From the IMG/VR virus record IMGVR_UViG_3300023223_000867, positions 1-44,719 of that record: DNA of 44,719 bases; one strand, given 5' to 3'. Every line of letters starts with the position of its first letter. The first letter of the stretch is position 1. The DNA comes from a virus. A program made the position numbers and the translations under genes. This document shows positions 14,955 to 23,714 of this stretch, piece by piece. The notes beneath the pieces were generated by a model. The model did not search any database. It was given only the letters and a program-made list of their open reading frames with translations, and was not told the DNA's origin.

Positions 14955-15392
14955 ATGGACAATAAGATTTCAGAATGTACAGCCTGCGAAGAGAATTTTG
15001 CACAATTCTATGTAATGGAAGGTAAACCATCACCTGCCTACAGACACGCATATAGCACAGAGAATTGCAAAGCAGCAACTGTGGCATCCAATGCTCAGCA
15101 GGTTTTGAACCGTGAGCATGTACAGCTCAGGATCTATGAACTACAGACTATTAAGACTGAATCATTTAGAATTTCAGCCAGAAAAAAGAAAATGTATCTT
15201 CTAAAAATCATTGAGACTCAGTTACAGACAAAAGGTGGTGATGACGATCAAATTATTAAAGGCGATCTCAAAGCAGCACTCTCTGCCATTGCTGAATTGA
15301 ATAAAATGGATGGTCACCTGGCAGCGAGTAAGAAGGATTTAACCATATCAACCATAGAGATCAATATAGACGAAGATGACGACGATCTATAA
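14955..15392 (+). CDS. terS: Terminase small subunit
   Basis: A 145-aa protein directly before, and overlapping by 17 bases, the large terminase gene. The N-terminal half (FAQFYVMEGKPSPAYRHAY... SNAQQVLNREHVQLRI) has the HTH-containing layout of Terminase_2-type small subunits, which recognise the packaging site. The middle is helical for oligomerisation and the C terminus is strongly acidic (EINIDEDDDDL), a common feature for contacting the large subunit. Identification rests on layout plus position. Confidence 0.8.
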   Translation: MDNKISECTACEENFAQFYVMEGKPSPAYRHAYSTENCKAATVASNAQQVLNREHVQLRIYELQTIKTESFRISARKKKMYLLKIIETQLQTKGGDDDQIIKGDLKAALSAIAELNKMDGHLAASKKDLTISTIEINIDEDDDDL

Positions 15393-16647
15393 ATTCAAAA
15401 AAACGTTCAAACAAAAGCAAGCGACTAAATTATTAGCAGCCGTAAAATATGCGTTACTATTTGGTGGTAGTCGTTCAGGTAAAACATTCATTATAGTTCG
15501 TAATATCATTATTAGAGCGTCTAAAGTCAAAAGCCGTCATTTGATATGCAGGTTCAGATTTAACAGTGTTAAAACTTCAATAGGTATGGACACACTACCT
15601 AAAGTAATGTCTTTATGTTTTCCTGATCTCCCTTACACACTTAATAAAACAGATTGGTTTGTCACGCTGCCAAATGGATCGGAAATATGGTTAGCGGGCA
15701 CTGATGATAAAGAGAGAACTGAGAAAGTTTTAGGGACTGAATTCAGTACAATATATTTCAATGAATCAAGTCAATTCACCGAATGGGAAACAATCACATT
15801 AATCCTCACTCGGCTTGCTGAGAATACTAAATTAGTTAATCGGGCGTGGTTTGATTGTAATCCACCCACTAAAAAACATTGGTCTTATATCGTTTTTATT
15901 GAAGGAGTTATTCCAAAAACACGAGAACAAATACCTGGGTTTGAAAAGAATTACGGCAACATGCTGATGAACCCAGGCGATAATATTGATAACTTGCCTA
16001 ATGATTATATTGATATGCTCAAAGGATTACCTTTAAAGCAGCGTCAACGATTTTTAGAAGGTAAGTTCTTGCTTGATATTGAAGGGGCTTTATGGACTCA
16101 ACAAATGATTGATGAGGCTAAAGCGATGCCTGAACCATGGCAGCTCAAACGCACAATCATTGCTGTTGATCCCGCCACCACAAACGAGGAAGATTCGGAC
16201 GAATGGGGTATAGGAGCAGCCAGCGCTTACGCTAACGATATTTATAGCGTTGATGCTGACTATACCGCCAAAATGTCACCTGGTGATGCTGTTGTTGCAA
16301 TTATCGAGGCGTATAACCATCATCATGCTGATGCTGTTGTTGTGGAAACTAACCAAGGCGGTAAGATGATTGAAACGCTTTTACGTAACGCAGGATTCAC
16401 AGGCAGAGTAATCAATGTTCACGCTAGCAAATCTAAATTTTCCAGGGCTGAACCAATTGCAGCACTCTACGAATCTAATGATACGAAACAATGCCAAGTC
16501 AAGCACAGACCAGGTCTTGAGGAGCTTGAAGAAGAGATCACGCAGTACGTCCCACTCACTGCCAAAAAATCACCTAATCGCTTAGATTGGGTTGTTTGGG
16601 CGTTAACTGAGCTATCAGGTGGTGGTATTGCCGCTGGTGGTTTTTAA
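15376..16647 (+). CDS. terL: Terminase large subunit
   Basis: A 423-aa packaging motor. N-terminal ATPase: Walker A GGSRSGKT near residues 30-37 and a Walker B-type segment STIYFNESSQF near 124-134 with the catalytic Glu. C-terminal RNase H-like nuclease: VDPATT near residue 264 and a later Asp/Glu set (VVVETNQGG near 321, RLDWVVWAL near 403). The protein drives DNA into the prohead and cuts the concatemer. Length and motif order are usual for this family. A new operator-type promoter starts right after its stop. Confidence 0.93.
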   Translation: MTTIYKFKKTFKQKQATKLLAAVKYALLFGGSRSGKTFIIVRNIIIRASKVKSRHLICRFRFNSVKTSIGMDTLPKVMSLCFPDLPYTLNKTDWFVTLPNGSEIWLAGTDDKERTEKVLGTEFSTIYFNESSQFTEWETITLILTRLAENTKLVNRAWFDCNPPTKKHWSYIVFIEGVIPKTREQIPGFEKNYGNMLMNPGDNIDNLPNDYIDMLKGLPLKQRQRFLEGKFLLDIEGALWTQQMIDEAKAMPEPWQLKRTIIAVDPATTNEEDSDEWGIGAASAYANDIYSVDADYTAKMSPGDAVVAIIEAYNHHHADAVVVETNQGGKMIETLLRNAGFTGRVINVHASKSKFSRAEPIAALYESNDTKQCQVKHRPGLEELEEEITQYVPLTAKKSPNRLDWVVWALTELSGGGIAAGGF

Positions 16648-16649
16648 TT

Positions 16650-16680
16650 GTTGACAGCATCGTCAATAGAAGAGTACACT
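16650..16680 (+). promoter_or_regulatory. Operator-embedded promoter inside the late region
   Basis: Operator GTTGACAGCATCGTCAAT at 16650-16667, -35 TTGACA (16651-16656) and -10 TACACT (16675-16680) with 18 bp. The leader (GCTCAATTAA, TTAACAGGT) is nearly the same as at 4.8 kb and on the minus strand at 21.75 kb. It lies just downstream of the terminase gene and drives the 16715 gene. Confidence 0.8.
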
Positions 16681-16714
16681 AACAGCTCAATTAATTAACA
16701 GGTAATATGGGAAA

Positions 16715-17164
16715 ATGAAAATACCATTAGGAACAATAGTAAAAGATCTCGTAACAGGTTTAATTGGAGTTGCAGAAAATCGAGCTGAATTTATGTATGG
16801 ATGTGATCGATATCTGGTACAACCACGAATCGGAGGAGATGGGAAAATACCTGAAAGTCATATGATTGATGAAACTCAACTTGTTTTATTAGAGCACTGT
16901 GATCCTGTTATGCAACCGCCTTTAGAGCCTGTTAAAATCTTTGAAATGGGGCAAGAAGTAATAGATCCAATAAAAGAAGCTAAAGGTGTTATTACTGGTC
17001 GCGCTGTCTATTTGAATGGATGCGCTAGGGTGATGATATCGCCTAAACAATCATCTGACAAAGATTTATCACCATGGTGGGTTGATGAAGGGTTGCCTGT
17101 AGCCACAAAGAAAAAACATTCCGCGCCATTTATATGCAGCGGAGTTAGGCGTAAAGATAGGTGA
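16715..17164 (+). CDS. Two-repeat SH3-like small protein
   Basis: A 149-aa protein made of two related halves: residues about 5-60 (GTIVKDLVTGLIGVAENRAEFMYGC...) and about 72-125 (GQEVIDPIKEAKGVITGRAVYLNGC...), each with a GxxVxDxxxxxxGV start and a GC-x-R-(Y/V) strand. Single-domain relatives occur in many phages near head genes, function unknown. It has its own operator promoter and the conserved leader, so it behaves like an inserted accessory gene between terminase and portal. Confidence 0.6.
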   Translation: MKIPLGTIVKDLVTGLIGVAENRAEFMYGCDRYLVQPRIGGDGKIPESHMIDETQLVLLEHCDPVMQPPLEPVKIFEMGQEVIDPIKEAKGVITGRAVYLNGCARVMISPKQSSDKDLSPWWVDEGLPVATKKKHSAPFICSGVRRKDR

Positions 17165-17304
17165 ATAAGTTTAGGCACCAAATCTAAACAACAAAACCTG
17201 GAGCTGATCACTCGTTCGGTAACTTCGGCGCATATATCACCCTTCTCTAGCCTTCTCAGGCAAATTGTGCTATATATCAGCAAACTATTGTCTGAAGATA
17301 CCCT

Positions 17305-18678
17305 GTGAAAAAATCCAATGTCGTAGAGATCACCAAGAACGATACCCTCATAGGTAAAATCATCAATGGTTTTCAATTCACCCTGCGACGTATGCAAGGC
17401 GGCTTAGGTTTTGGTATCAGTCCGGACGGTAAGAGAGACTATAATAAAATCTTTGGTTATGGTACTAACCTGCGCTACAGCGATTATTTCGCTATGTACG
17501 AGCGTCACGATTTCGGACATGTGATCGTTGATAAAATTGCTAAAGCTTGTTGGAATGAATTACCTAAAATAATGAGCGGTGAGACTCAGATCCTCAAGGA
17601 CGAAATGGATCAGCTTAAAAAGATGGGGTTTTTTAAAGCTTTGCAACGTGCTGATCGACTCAATAGAATAGGTAATTTCAGTGTATTATTGATCGGCATG
17701 CCTGATGGATTAGATCTTGATAAGCCGCTAGGCTCAGCTACTGATATACAAGGCATGTATTTTAATCCTTATAATTTTAATGGTATTGAGATCCTTAAAC
17801 AAGAGGATGACCCACTATCGCAGCGTTTTGGACTACCTGAACTTTATCAATTACAAACAACAAACCATGGTGAAAAAGAGAAAGATTCTCATGTTGTGTC
17901 AGTCGTGGTGCATCATTCCAGGATCATTCACCTGGCAGAGGGAGCGCTTGATTCTGCTGTTGAAGGCACCAGCGCATTAAAAGCCGTGTGGAATTCATTA
18001 ATTAACATTACTAAAACGACTGGTGGTAGTGCTGAAGCTTATTTCCGTAATGCCAGACAGCAATTAGCGCTTGAGGCTGACAAAGACGCAAGACTTAAAA
18101 AAGGTAGTGAGGAACTTGCTGCATTAAAAGAAAACGTCGAAGATCATATGAATGGTTGGGATCCAGTTCTCAGGCTGCAGAACATGAAAGCCAATAACCT
18201 CAATATCCAAATGATTAGCCCCCGTGAGACTTTTGACATTAACGCTGAATCAATCAGTGGTGAAACAGGTATACCGATCAGAATACTCACCGGTAAAGGT
18301 GGTGGTCAAACGACAGGTACAGAAGATCGGGCAAGCTGGAACGCTTTAATCTCAGATAGACGTACTGACGAATGCGATGACTATCTGATGCAAGGCTTAC
18401 AGATTATGAGTAATGGTGGGATGTTTAAATTGCCTGATAATGCTATTGTCGAATGGCCACCGCAAGCATCGACGAATGAAAAAGAAGCGGCTGAAGTAAT
18501 CAAAAACAAAGCAGAAGCATTTAAATTTGTGATTGAAGCGCTCAGCATGCCTGTCGGCGATGAGGCTGATGCTACTGTAGTACTTGAAACAATAGGCTTT
18601 GAAGGTATTGAGATTGATACCAGTGATATTGAGCCAGAACCAACGGAGCCAGAAGATGACAGCGAAGAGAATGAGTAA
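17305..18678 (+). CDS. Portal protein (DUF1073 type)
   Basis: A 457-aa protein starting at GTG 17305, the portal of the head vertex through which DNA enters and leaves. The DUF1073-type layout is visible: the SDYFAMYERHDFGHVIVDKIAKACW segment near residues 50-75, an RADRLNRIGNFSVLLIGM strand near 114, an IIHLAEG segment and an NIQMISPRETFDINAE segment, then SGETGIPIRILTGKGGGQTTGTEDR near 315-340, characteristic of the wing/stem part of this group. The C terminus is acidic. Position between terminase and head genes agrees. The 140-base gap before it contains no gene that I can support. Confidence 0.85.
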   Translation: MKKSNVVEITKNDTLIGKIINGFQFTLRRMQGGLGFGISPDGKRDYNKIFGYGTNLRYSDYFAMYERHDFGHVIVDKIAKACWNELPKIMSGETQILKDEMDQLKKMGFFKALQRADRLNRIGNFSVLLIGMPDGLDLDKPLGSATDIQGMYFNPYNFNGIEILKQEDDPLSQRFGLPELYQLQTTNHGEKEKDSHVVSVVVHHSRIIHLAEGALDSAVEGTSALKAVWNSLINITKTTGGSAEAYFRNARQQLALEADKDARLKKGSEELAALKENVEDHMNGWDPVLRLQNMKANNLNIQMISPRETFDINAESISGETGIPIRILTGKGGGQTTGTEDRASWNALISDRRTDECDDYLMQGLQIMSNGGMFKLPDNAIVEWPPQASTNEKEAAEVIKNKAEAFKFVIEALSMPVGDEADATVVLETIGFEGIEIDTSDIEPEPTEPEDDSEENE

Positions 18679-19030
18679 AGAAGATCTAGTTGCTAATACG
18701 ATTACATTTATTCAAGGCAATGAGATTGATGAGCCTAATCCTAATTTCCCGAATGGTTATGTGGACATCATAGCGTTAGATGGATTGGAAGGTAATCCAG
18801 TCATTCCTGGTGCTGGTACTTTTACAGTATCGGTAAAAACAGATATTGATGGCGGTTTTAAAACTGTCGGAACAATTAGCGCTGCTGAGGCTGCGGGTTC
18901 AGCAGGTAGTGATGGTGACGCTGTTGGGTTAACATTCACTGAATTACCGCTGGAAGTTAAAATCATACCAGCGGGCGTTACTACAGCGACCCATTATCGC
19001 GCAATTTTTAAACAAACGAGTTCTCAATGA
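18671..19030 (+). CDS. Structural-region protein, paralogue of the next gene
   Basis: A 119-aa protein starting MSKEDLVANTITFIQGN (ATG 18671, overlapping the portal stop). Its sequence aligns along its whole length with the first about 125 residues of the next gene: K-E-x-L-x-x-x-T-I-x-F-x-Q-N, then D-I-I-x-L-D-G, T-D-x-x-G-G-F-K, and Y-R-x-x-x-K-Q-(T/S)-S-x-Q. It is beta-rich and probably a virion component (head fibre or decoration type), inferred from position. Confidence 0.6.
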   Translation: MSKEDLVANTITFIQGNEIDEPNPNFPNGYVDIIALDGLEGNPVIPGAGTFTVSVKTDIDGGFKTVGTISAAEAAGSAGSDGDAVGLTFTELPLEVKIIPAGVTTATHYRAIFKQTSSQ

Positions 19031-19031
19031 T

Positions 19032-20195
19032 ATGACAATGAAACGGATCAACAAGGAAGCCTTGATCAATTCAACTATCTTTTTCACCCAAAATGATGAA
19101 ACCATTGATCGAGTCGAGCACTCTTTCGCTATGAACCATATAGACATTATTAGCCTGGATGGTTCTGGTGATCCTGTTACACCAACAACCGGTTCATTTG
19201 ATATTTTTGTACGTACTGATGTCAATGGTGGATTTAAACGGATCACAGAGCGCTCTAATTATCCTGCTAATCTTACAGGTGGATCAAAATTATCTGATGG
19301 GGTGGCGGTCGATGCTAAATTTGTCGGTTTTCCACTTGAATTTAAAATAGTACCTAGCATTGATATCAATATTGCTGTTTCATACCGTGTGAATATTAAA
19401 CAATCCAGCGTGCAGTTAGGTCGAGTACCGATAGAAACATCCGCTAGAGGCGATGTAGCGATCCCTGTATTTGTTCAAGATCAAACCACTCAAAGCCTGG
19501 ATTTATTGTTTACTCAGGATGTTGATACCTCTGAATTAGACGTTGACACTGTTAAAGATAGTCGGTTTTTCGATGTAGTCGCAGGAGAAGGTGTAAAATT
19601 TAGTATTAATGATATTATCGAGATAGGGAGCGGATCTCAATTCATCCAGGCAAGAGTCAAAGCAATTATTGTTGATAGCATTGAAATATTCAGTCCAATG
19701 AATAGTGTTTATCCAGCAGGTACAACTATTGTTATTAAAAATGATAACTTAAGAGTAGATGGATCAACAATCCCTCAAATATTCGAAATATCACCAGAAA
19801 TCAGTCAAATAGGTGATATAACTCGGTTAATTCTGCGAATGGAAGGTACTGCACCAATGGACAGTGGGACATTTGGCACTTTACCCGCAGTGACGAACGG
19901 TGTAGTTTTAAGACGTAAAAAACCAGATGGTGATTTCAATAATCTTTTGAATTTTAAAACTAATGGTGATTTTGTAGCGCATTGCTTTGACCATAATTTT
20001 TTGCCTAATAATGGTCAGGGTATTAGACTGCTTGTTGCTCGTTTAAGTTATGGAGGACAAGAGAGACACGGGGTTGTTCAAAGGCTCGACGGAACGTTAT
20101 TAGAAGAATTGCAGGTTGTGATCCAGGATGACCTGACAGGTGCCACGTTTACTAATTTCACACTCTTCGCTCAAGGACATGAGGTGCAACAATAA
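19032..20195 (+). CDS. Two-domain structural-region protein
   Basis: A 387-aa protein. Residues about 4-128 repeat the preceding 119-aa protein; the remaining about 255 residues are a separate beta-rich domain containing VVAGEGVKFSINDIIEIGSGSQF. The gene pair probably arose by duplication of the N-terminal domain. Position between portal and the Mu F-like gene suggests a head-associated or virion surface protein. No family recognised. Confidence 0.6.
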   Translation: MTMKRINKEALINSTIFFTQNDETIDRVEHSFAMNHIDIISLDGSGDPVTPTTGSFDIFVRTDVNGGFKRITERSNYPANLTGGSKLSDGVAVDAKFVGFPLEFKIVPSIDINIAVSYRVNIKQSSVQLGRVPIETSARGDVAIPVFVQDQTTQSLDLLFTQDVDTSELDVDTVKDSRFFDVVAGEGVKFSINDIIEIGSGSQFIQARVKAIIVDSIEIFSPMNSVYPAGTTIVIKNDNLRVDGSTIPQIFEISPEISQIGDITRLILRMEGTAPMDSGTFGTLPAVTNGVVLRRKKPDGDFNNLLNFKTNGDFVAHCFDHNFLPNNGQGIRLLVARLSYGGQERHGVVQRLDGTLLEELQVVIQDDLTGATFTNFTLFAQGHEVQQ

Positions 20196-20479
20196 TGACA
20201 TTACAAGATGCAGCAGCAGCAAGGACAGCGGCCGACTTAAGAAATCCTATCGATTATAATTCTGTAACAATGGGTGAATTAAACACCTTGATCAGTACGT
20301 CTGATGGTGAGGTCGTATTGACTTTAACCACAGAAGGTGAAAACGGATCGTTAGAAATTGTACAGACAGATAGCAGTAAGATTGATTTGTCTGATTTTAT
20401 AGATGCTGTGAAATCAAAAGATTACGATGTTAGCCATGTTCTGCTACCGAATCAAGTAACTATATTTGTGAGATTTTAA
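20195..20479 (+). CDS. Hypothetical head-region protein
   Basis: A 94-aa protein whose ATG overlaps the preceding stop by one base (TAATG). It has an alpha-helical start (LQDAAAARTAADLRN) and a beta-rich remainder. No motif recognised; role inferred as virion assembly from context only. Confidence 0.5.
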   Translation: MTLQDAAAARTAADLRNPIDYNSVTMGELNTLISTSDGEVVLTLTTEGENGSLEIVQTDSSKIDLSDFIDAVKSKDYDVSHVLLPNQVTIFVRF

Positions 20480-20481
20480 TA

Positions 20482-21525
20482 ATGGCAATCAGCAACAACC
20501 CCACAAAAACACGCGGTATTGAGAAAGCGTGGCGACGAGAAATCAATAAGCGATGGGCAACCTTCACGCGGGATACGATCAGGGAACTTCGTGCTGTTGG
20601 CGGGTTCACGGTTAATAATTCACCTGGTTACAATCATATAAACGTAAGCGATAAACTTAAACAAATCAATGCTTTGCATGCTACCCCTGTTAAAAACATG
20701 CAGGAAGTGAATGAAATAGATCTGAAAATTAGGTCAATTATGGATGAATGCGAGACTATTATGGTCAATGCATTTGAAGCCGATCCCAGTCAGTTGAGAG
20801 CCTACATTGCTTTTTTTCAAGAGAAAATTGACGAGTTATTATTAGGCACTTGGCAAGAAAAATATCAACGCAGAGCTTATAACCTTGCGATCACGCGGGC
20901 AAACGCTGCGTTGCGCCGTCAAGGTGCCAGATTGAAGATCACAACAGCTGATCGCGCCCTTGCTGCCAGGATTCAAACATTTACCGCCACCGCATCCCTG
21001 GGTATTACAGCAATTGATTTAGCTGCTTTTCCGCTCCATCAGGAAACATTAGAATTTTTATTCACTCGCTCGTTTGAAGCACTCGAAGGATTAACAGTTG
21101 ATTTAGCACGCCAGGTTCGGATTATTTTATTTAATGGTGTTGAACAAGGATTAGGTATTGCGGAATTAACCAGACAGATAAGAGATCGCATAAATGTTAG
21201 CCGTTCAAGAGCTAGATTAATCGCTCAAACTGAGATAATACAAGCTTTTCAACGAGGCACAATCAACCAATCGCAACTAGCCAGCGAGTTTATTGGCGAA
21301 GAGGTCAAGTTGCGATGGGACACCAGGAGAGATAGCAGAGTCAGACCCCTCCATGTGGAGTTTCATGGGCAAATTATGACTCAGGCTGAGGCACGTAAAA
21401 AAATCAATATTAGTCCGTTTCGATGCCGTTGTGGATTATCACCTATCATCATGGAAGCAGACACGCCTGAATTGCGATCACAGCTTGCAGAAGAACGCAG
21501 ACAGTTAATTGCGCTTGCTGCATAA
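20482..21525 (+). CDS. Mu F / SPP1 gp7-like minor head protein
   Basis: A 347-aa minor head morphogenesis protein. The C-terminal third has the family signature: ARLIAQTEIIQAFQRGTI, then LRWDTRRDSRVRPLHVEFHGQ near residues 275-295 with the conserved R-D-x-R-V-R-x-x-H, and FRCRCGLSP near 315-323 with the paired cysteines. Family members sit on the portal inside the head. The N-terminal part is helical. It is the last gene of the portal-side head block; a convergent gene follows 4 bases later. Confidence 0.85.
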   Translation: MAISNNPTKTRGIEKAWRREINKRWATFTRDTIRELRAVGGFTVNNSPGYNHINVSDKLKQINALHATPVKNMQEVNEIDLKIRSIMDECETIMVNAFEADPSQLRAYIAFFQEKIDELLLGTWQEKYQRRAYNLAITRANAALRRQGARLKITTADRALAARIQTFTATASLGITAIDLAAFPLHQETLEFLFTRSFEALEGLTVDLARQVRIILFNGVEQGLGIAELTRQIRDRINVSRSRARLIAQTEIIQAFQRGTINQSQLASEFIGEEVKLRWDTRRDSRVRPLHVEFHGQIMTQAEARKKINISPFRCRCGLSPIIMEADTPELRSQLAEERRQLIALAA

Positions 21526-21529
21526 TTCC

Positions 21530-21739
21530 TTATTCGTCACCAAACCCGCGAATATTTTCCAACGGTAACCATAAATCATTATGCTTAACCATACATCCTG
21601 AAAAATACCCATATTTATGTTCTTTAAAAGAAATTGATTTTTGATCACACCTCTCTTGATTGATCAAATAAAAACCTATGAGTCCACCAACGATCACCAA
21701 TATTATGGCCAATATCGCAATAATTGTTTCTTTGTCCAT
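21530..21739 (-). CDS. Lone antisense membrane protein with its own promoter
   Basis: A 69-aa protein on the strand opposite to all surrounding late genes. Residues about 5-25 form one strong membrane segment (IIAILAIILVIVGGLIGFYL), followed by a polar 43-residue tail with two cysteines. GGTGATG-type ribosome site and an operator promoter lie directly upstream, with the leader shared with the 4832 and 16715 genes. This cassette (private promoter, single gene, reversed strand) is typical of an accessory moron; function unknown. Confidence 0.7.
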   Translation of the reverse strand: MDKETIIAILAIILVIVGGLIGFYLINQERCDQKSISFKEHKYGYFSGCMVKHNDLWLPLENIRGFGDE

Positions 21740-21772
21740 CCTGCATCACCTTGTTAATTTAATTGAGCGGTC

Positions 21773-21802
21773 ATTATGCTCCTTATTGACGAAGCTGTCA
21801 AT
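21773..21802 (-). promoter_or_regulatory. Leftward operator-embedded promoter for the antisense membrane gene
   Basis: On the minus strand: -35 TTGACA (21801-21796) inside the operator at 21785-21802, 17-bp spacer, -10 CATAAT (21778-21773). The core is identical to that at 4771-4800 including the spacer start, and the downstream GCTCAATTAA and AACAAGGTGA leader match too. Confidence 0.85.
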
Positions 21803-21827
21803 AATAGATATCGAATATAAATTCCTT

Positions 21828-21845
21828 ATTGACAGCTTCGTCAAT
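21828..21845. promoter_or_regulatory. Second operator copy, exact inverse of the one 26 bp away
   Basis: ATTGACAGCTTCGTCAAT is the exact reverse complement of the operator at 21785-21802. The pair forms a large inverted repeat between the antisense gene and the capsid genes. Neither strand has a clearly good -10 at 17 bp, so it may act mainly as a regulator-binding site. Confidence 0.75.
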
Positions 21846-21865
21846 TAAATCAATCAGTTAGAGCA

Positions 21866-21894
21866 TTGACGTGTGACTCAGCATAAGCTACTAT
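21866..21894 (+). promoter_or_regulatory. Rightward promoter for the capsid module
   Basis: -35 TTGACG (21866-21871), 17-bp spacer, -10 TACTAT (21889-21894), leading to the 21916 start with AGGAG 8 bases upstream. It lacks the inverted repeat but lies 20 bases past an operator copy, so it may restart transcription after the antisense gene. Confidence 0.6.
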
Positions 21895-21915
21895 TCGGAA
21901 AACAGGAGTGCATTT

Positions 21916-23229
21916 GTGCTTATAGCGATCAATAGCCATACAAGCGGAAAATTTAAACGGCAACAAATCAACGGGCGATCACATCTCGTAACATCAATGA
22001 TGCCTATTCGCGGTGATATTTCGATGAACGGGATCATGTATCCTGATGCACAAGTTAATAAATCATTTAATCAATTACACGATTTACCAGCACCTAATGG
22101 TCATCCTAAAATTAATGGTATTCATGTTAGCGCCTTTAAACCGGCCAGTATGAACGCTCATAACATCGGCGGATTTATCCGCAACCCTAAGAAAAAAGGT
22201 AAAGAGGTTAATGTTGATTTTTTACTTGATGAGAGTGTTGCCAATCTTTCGGATGATGGTAGAGAGTTGATTAAGCGTATTGAAACCGGTGAAAAAGTTG
22301 GTGTATCTACAGGTTTAAATATTGACATATTAATTAACCAATCAGGTGAGGACGATTTCGGTACAAAGTTCGATCGCATCGGTGAGGGGTTTAATTTTGA
22401 TCATGTGGCTATACTGCTCAATGAAAAAGCTGCTGGTGAGCATGCTGGTACTGAGCTAAAACTTAATACAGAAGATCCTAATGATCCAATATTTGTTGTT
22501 AACCTGGCACAGTGTAACGATTTAAGCGCTGATGATATTCGTCACAAGTTACATGTAATGATTCAGAGCGCCGACGAAGATGTGCATAGATGGGTTGTTG
22601 ATATTTTTCCAGAATCAAAAGTGTTCATATGGAATGAAGAAGTCGGCAACAGTACCCGATTATTTAAGCAATCGTATTCGGTCAGCTCAACAGATGAAGT
22701 TTCAATTATTGATATCCCTGTTGAAGTCAAATTAATTAGAGAATTTAAACCAACCATAACTAACGAGGATCAGGACATGGACAAAACCAAACTAATATTA
22801 GCGATTATTGGTTTGACTACTAACGCCTTGAGTGGTGATGATGAGGCTCGTCTATCGTCGATGACTGAATCTGAACTAATCAAAGAATTAGCGGCCAATA
22901 CTAAAAACGCTGTAAGTATTGATCAAGCTAGAGAAGTCTTAACCGCTGATGGTTTTGATTTTAAAGCTTTTGACAATTTCAAAACAAACGAAAGTGCATT
23001 TAAAGAATATCAAGATGCTGAAGAAACTCGACTGAATAAAATCAGAGAGTCAATCACTTCTGCAAATTCTGAATATACTGCTGATTTACTGGCAAACAAA
23101 TCTGAAAACGAGTTACTGGTGATCAATAAAATGATTACTGGTAATAAAATCGCTAAACGTGTCGGCACAGGTCAGGCACCAATAGCAAATAGTCAGGCAC
23201 TAGCAACGTCTAACGAATACGACATGTAG
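21916..23229 (+). CDS. DUF2213-type protein, probable prohead protease/scaffold
   Basis: A 437-aa protein starting at GTG 21916 behind AGGAG. The N-terminal about 180 residues match DUF2213 phage proteins: LVTSMMPIRGDISMNGIMYPDAQV, then LPAPNGHPKINGIHVSAF, ETGEKVGVSTGLN and DFGTKFDRIGEGFNFDHVAILLNEKAAG, an arrangement related to prohead proteases in which a His and Ser act. The C-terminal half is helical and charged, as expected of a scaffold. It lies directly upstream of the decoration and major capsid genes. Combined protease-scaffold function is inferred. Confidence 0.75.
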   Translation: MLIAINSHTSGKFKRQQINGRSHLVTSMMPIRGDISMNGIMYPDAQVNKSFNQLHDLPAPNGHPKINGIHVSAFKPASMNAHNIGGFIRNPKKKGKEVNVDFLLDESVANLSDDGRELIKRIETGEKVGVSTGLNIDILINQSGEDDFGTKFDRIGEGFNFDHVAILLNEKAAGEHAGTELKLNTEDPNDPIFVVNLAQCNDLSADDIRHKLHVMIQSADEDVHRWVVDIFPESKVFIWNEEVGNSTRLFKQSYSVSSTDEVSIIDIPVEVKLIREFKPTITNEDQDMDKTKLILAIIGLTTNALSGDDEARLSSMTESELIKELAANTKNAVSIDQAREVLTADGFDFKAFDNFKTNESAFKEYQDAEETRLNKIRESITSANSEYTADLLANKSENELLVINKMITGNKIAKRVGTGQAPIANSQALATSNEYDM

Positions 23230-23240
23230 GAGGGTTCACC

Positions 23241-23714
23241 ATGTCTCAACCAGCAGAAGTAATAGAAGTGGTAGGCGGGATCGCAGGTCAACCTGTCGTT
23301 AGTGAAGCTTTGGCCGCTGCAGCAACAACAATCAAACCAGGTCATCTGATTGAAGAATTAGCAGCCGGTACAGTTCAAGAGCATGGAGGAACAGCACTTA
23401 ATGCTCAAAAGTTATTTGCATTAACCGATCTAACGTTGGGCGGCACTAGAGACGATGTTTATGCAGCAGCATCATTAGTTCGCTATGGTGCCTTTAATAC
23501 TGGTCAAAGGGTGTTTGGTCGTGTGGCAGTCGGCTCAGTGGCCATTGTAATTGGTGACGAATTACAATCTAACGGTGACGGCACAGTTGAAAAACTAGTA
23601 GCATCGGCAGCAACAGCACAATCAGCTCGCGACTCTATTGTCGGATATGCTCGCGAAGCAATCGATAATAGCGGTGGTTCAGCTGAAGTGTTTATTGAAT
23701 TGAGGGTAGCATAA
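23241..23714 (+). CDS. Capsid decoration/cement-like protein
   Basis: A 157-aa Ala/Gly-rich, beta-rich protein with a AGGAGG ribosome site and a one-base overlap with the major capsid gene. The segment KPGHLIEELAAGTVQEHGG near residues 32-50 and repeated short strands fit small head decoration proteins encoded next to capsid genes. No strict family signature, so the role is inferred from context. Confidence 0.6.
   Translation: MSQPAEVIEVVGGIAGQPVVSEALAAAATTIKPGHLIEELAAGTVQEHGGTALNAQKLFALTDLTLGGTRDDVYAAASLVRYGAFNTGQRVFGRVAVGSVAIVIGDELQSNGDGTVEKLVASAATAQSARDSIVGYAREAIDNSGGSAEVFIELRVA

Noticed and set aside
14944-14961. Eighth operator copy (ATTGACAACATGGACAAT)
   Set aside because: The right arm is GACAA rather than GTCAA and no -10 lies at 17 bp; it overlaps the small terminase start.
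17008-17397. Minus-strand ORF of 129 aa across the start of the portal gene
   Set aside because: It is antisense to two supported genes, has no promoter or ribosome site, and its sequence is low in typical protein features.
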